Source: Natrinema soli (GTDB lineage: Archaea > Halobacteriota > Halobacteria > Halobacteriales > Natrialbaceae). From it: a stretch of 10,100 bases of DNA. The stretch covers positions 1 to 10,100 of the forward strand of contig NZ_JAQIVI010000536.1 in the NCBI RefSeq assembly GCF_028618695.1, in the 5' to 3' direction. The notes beneath the pieces were generated by a model. The model made no database searches and was not told where the DNA came from. It worked only from the letters and a program-made list of their open reading frames with translations. Below, in pieces: positions 8,201 to 10,100 of the stretch. Made by a program: the position numbers and the translations under genes. How positions within the stretch are numbered: the first letter of the stretch is position 1; every line of letters starts with the position of its first letter.

Positions 8201-9925
8201 ATGGTTGGAAACGACAGTGGTGCAAGCGGGAATCAGTCACTCGCACTATCCCCTGGTCGTCGGCGGTTTCTGCGAGGTGCTGCGGGCGTCTGCCTCGCAT
8301 CGACCGTCGGTATCGGGAGCGTCGGGGCGACGAAATCGAGTCCAGGTGATGAACGGTGGCGAGTCGATTTCGGCAACTCGGACTCCCTCTCCGGTCCCTC
8401 CCTGTCACCCGTGGTGGACGGCTCCCTCTTCGTGAATAACACCGATGCCGTCCACGCACTGACCGCGTCGACGGGTGACGAAGAGTGGCAGTTCGGCGTC
8501 GGCGAGACGAGGCTTCTCGATTCGCCGATCGTGTCCGATGGCACCGTCTTCGTCGCGACTGACGTCCCCTTCGGCTCGGAAACACAGGACGAGAGCGACA
8601 CCTCCGTGTACGCACTGGACGCGGCGACGGGGACACAGGAGTGGCAGTTCGACGCGTACGAGCAGTCGGTCGCACCCCTAGTAGTCGCGGACGACACCGT
8701 CTTCATCCCGGGACAGTTTTGCGTCTACGCGGTGGATGCGGCCACCGGAGACCAGCGATGGCAGTTCGAGGTCGGCTACGGGGTCGAGGACGGATTGACG
8801 GTGTCGGACGGCACGCTCTACGTCGGTGATTCCGACGGGAACGTGTTCGCCGTAAACGTGGCCACGGGTGAAGAAGCGTGGCGCTTCGACGTCGGCATGC
8901 GATTGACCACCGAACTGACGGTCGCCGATGGCACGCTCTTCGTCGGTGCGATGAGTGATGCGGAACAACAACCGGCCGGCGCGGACTTGCAGTACTACAT
9001 CTCTGCACTGGACGGGGCGACCGGTGACGAACGATGGCGCTTCACGTTGGATACGGCGACGGGAGAAGACGACCCCGGCATAGTAAGCCCGCGTCTCGAG
9101 TTCGTGACCGTGGTAGACGACACGGTCTTCGCCGGGTCGGACGAGTGCTACGGCAATTCCTCGGCGTGTTCGAGCCTGTACGCCGTCGATGCGACGACGG
9201 GCGAAGAGACGTGGCAGTTCGAGGCGTCCGGTTCGGTCGACACGATGACGAAGGCGAACGGAACGGTCTTCGCCGGGACCGCACTCGGCCGGGCGGGCGA
9301 CGGGATCGTACACGCGGTAGATGCGGACACGGGCACGGAAGTGTGGAATTTCAACGCGGGTAATCTGTTGGCCTCACCGGTGACGGTGGTGAACGGAACC
9401 CTCTTCGTCGTCAGCAGGATCATCAGAAGCACCGAGCCGGAGTTCGAGGACGCTTATCGGTTGAACGCGCTGGATGCGGCCACGGGCGACGAGAAGTGGC
9501 AGTTCGTCGCCGAGAGGGACATCGACCCGCCGAGGTTCGCGGACGACACCGTCTTCCTTTCGGCTGACTATACGACGGTGCACGCGCTGGACGCCGGCAC
9601 GGCGGACCCGAACGAGGAGACCGAAACGGACGATACCGAACGGAGTGCTGACGGTGACGAATCAGCTGCCTCCCGATCGAACGCTGACGAGGACAGCGCA
9701 GGGGAGACGGCGAACGACGAATCGAACGAGAGCCGCTCGGAGAGTGAGGGGAACGAATCCGCCACCGCTCCGGTGGCCGCTGACGATACCGAGTCCGACG
9801 ATGGGTCGGAAAACCCCGAAGACGAGATGCCCGGGATGGGAATCCCGGCGGCGGTGACGAGTCTCGGCGGTGTCGGATATCTGTTGAAACGACGGCTCGA
9901 GCGCTTCGACTCCGACGACTCGTAG
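8201..9925 (+). CDS. Secreted PQQ-like eight-bladed beta-propeller protein with C-terminal sorting anchor (copy 2)
   Basis: The product has 574 residues from ATG 8201 (MVGNDSGASG). Upstream in-frame ATGs such as 8072 would bury the Tat signal 43 residues deeper and are rejected. The twin-arginine motif GRRRFLRG has Arg20-22 at the same residue numbers as copy 1, with probable cleavage after SVGA. There are again eight blades closing between the N-terminal DERWRVDF strand and the C-terminal TTVHALDAG strand; examples are VYALDAATGTQEWQFD and VFAVNVATGEEAWRFD. Blade 6 has an insertion with Cys316 and Cys323 (CYGNSSAC), possibly a disulfide, absent from copy 1. Residues 466-543 form an acidic Glu/Asp/Ser/Asn linker. 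The tail from 544 (PGMGIPAAVTSLGG, then VGYLLKRRL) is almost identical to copy 1 and ends in a short acidic end piece. The protein is probably tethered at the cell surface. Ligand unknown. It is convergent with the gene at 9952 across 26 nt. Confidence 0.9.
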   Translation: MVGNDSGASGNQSLALSPGRRRFLRGAAGVCLASTVGIGSVGATKSSPGDERWRVDFGNSDSLSGPSLSPVVDGSLFVNNTDAVHALTASTGDEEWQFGVGETRLLDSPIVSDGTVFVATDVPFGSETQDESDTSVYALDAATGTQEWQFDAYEQSVAPLVVADDTVFIPGQFCVYAVDAATGDQRWQFEVGYGVEDGLTVSDGTLYVGDSDGNVFAVNVATGEEAWRFDVGMRLTTELTVADGTLFVGAMSDAEQQPAGADLQYYISALDGATGDERWRFTLDTATGEDDPGIVSPRLEFVTVVDDTVFAGSDECYGNSSACSSLYAVDATTGEETWQFEASGSVDTMTKANGTVFAGTALGRAGDGIVHAVDADTGTEVWNFNAGNLLASPVTVVNGTLFVVSRIIRSTEPEFEDAYRLNALDAATGDEKWQFVAERDIDPPRFADDTVFLSADYTTVHALDAGTADPNEETETDDTERSADGDESAASRSNADEDSAGETANDESNESRSESEGNESATAPVAADDTESDDGSENPEDEMPGMGIPAAVTSLGGVGYLLKRRLERFDSDDS

Positions 9926-9951
9926 CCGAACCGCGAGCGACTACTCTGCCG

Positions 9952-10100
9952 TCAGTCGAGTAACTCGAGTGCGTCGCCCAGTTCGAGGGGAACCGACCCC
10001 TTCCGGTAGCCCTCGGCGTGGCCGTTCGGCCGGACGCGGTAGACGACCGCGGGTCGGTGGCGAACGTCGGGCTGTTCGCCGCGGACGGCGGACCAGGCGT
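9952..10100 (-). CDS. C-terminal end of an unrecognised gene (5' end outside window)
   Basis: Minus-strand reading gives about 49 residues ending at TGA 9954-9952. They include AWSAVRGEQPDVRHRPAVVY, RVRPNGHAEGYRKG and the end SVPLELGDALELLD. The phase has good GC-rich third positions, and the decayed copy at 7700 supports it as real coding sequence. I do not recognise the family; the end looks like a small alpha/beta domain with no membrane segment. It converges with the second propeller gene across 26 nt. Confidence 0.75.
   Translation of the reverse strand, partial: AWSAVRGEQPDVRHRPAVVYRVRPNGHAEGYRKGSVPLELGDALELLD

Overview
The window looks like haloarchaeal chromosome, probably a Halobacteria/Natrialbales-type genome (inferred). 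The reasons are high GC with G/C-rich third codon positions, very acidic predicted proteins, frequent CTCGAG motifs, archaeal TATA boxes about 25-35 nt before start codons (leaderless or short-leader transcripts), Tat signal peptides, and several families common in haloarchaea (TrmB regulator, zinc dicluster ferredoxin, PHP phosphoesterase, DUF5789-like protein).

Left part (1-3787), compact housekeeping-like DNA: the 3' half of a major-facilitator transporter; a possible small zinc-knuckle protein overlapping the start of a TrmB-family regulator; a zinc-containing 7Fe/8Fe dicluster ferredoxin with its own leaderless promoter; then on the minus strand a PHP-domain phosphoesterase followed by a 54-residue Cys/His mini-protein, probably one transcript; and, divergent from these, a 95-residue DUF5789-like protein.

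Middle part (3788-4724), less dense and more AT-rich: about 500 bases with no convincing gene but two adjacent hairpins, then a small three-helix membrane protein on the minus strand, and a divergent control region carrying two ACCGA...CGGT inverted repeats before the next gene. It looks like accessory or decayed DNA.

Right part (4725-10100), a duplicated cell-surface locus: two paralogous secreted proteins, each with a Tat signal, an eight-bladed PQQ-type beta-propeller, a long acidic Ser/Thr/Asp linker and an almost identical C-terminal PG(L/M)GIP...KRRL anchor resembling the PGF-CTERM archaeosortase signal. Between them lie a zinc-dependent alcohol dehydrogenase (minus strand) and the decayed 3' end of a gene whose intact relative begins just after the second propeller gene and runs out of the window. 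The simplest reading is a tandem duplication of a 'propeller plus convergent gene' unit. One copy of the convergent gene then decayed, and the dehydrogenase either was already present or arrived later. The two propellers have diverged, while the C-terminal anchor stayed almost fixed. This is the most unusual part of the window.
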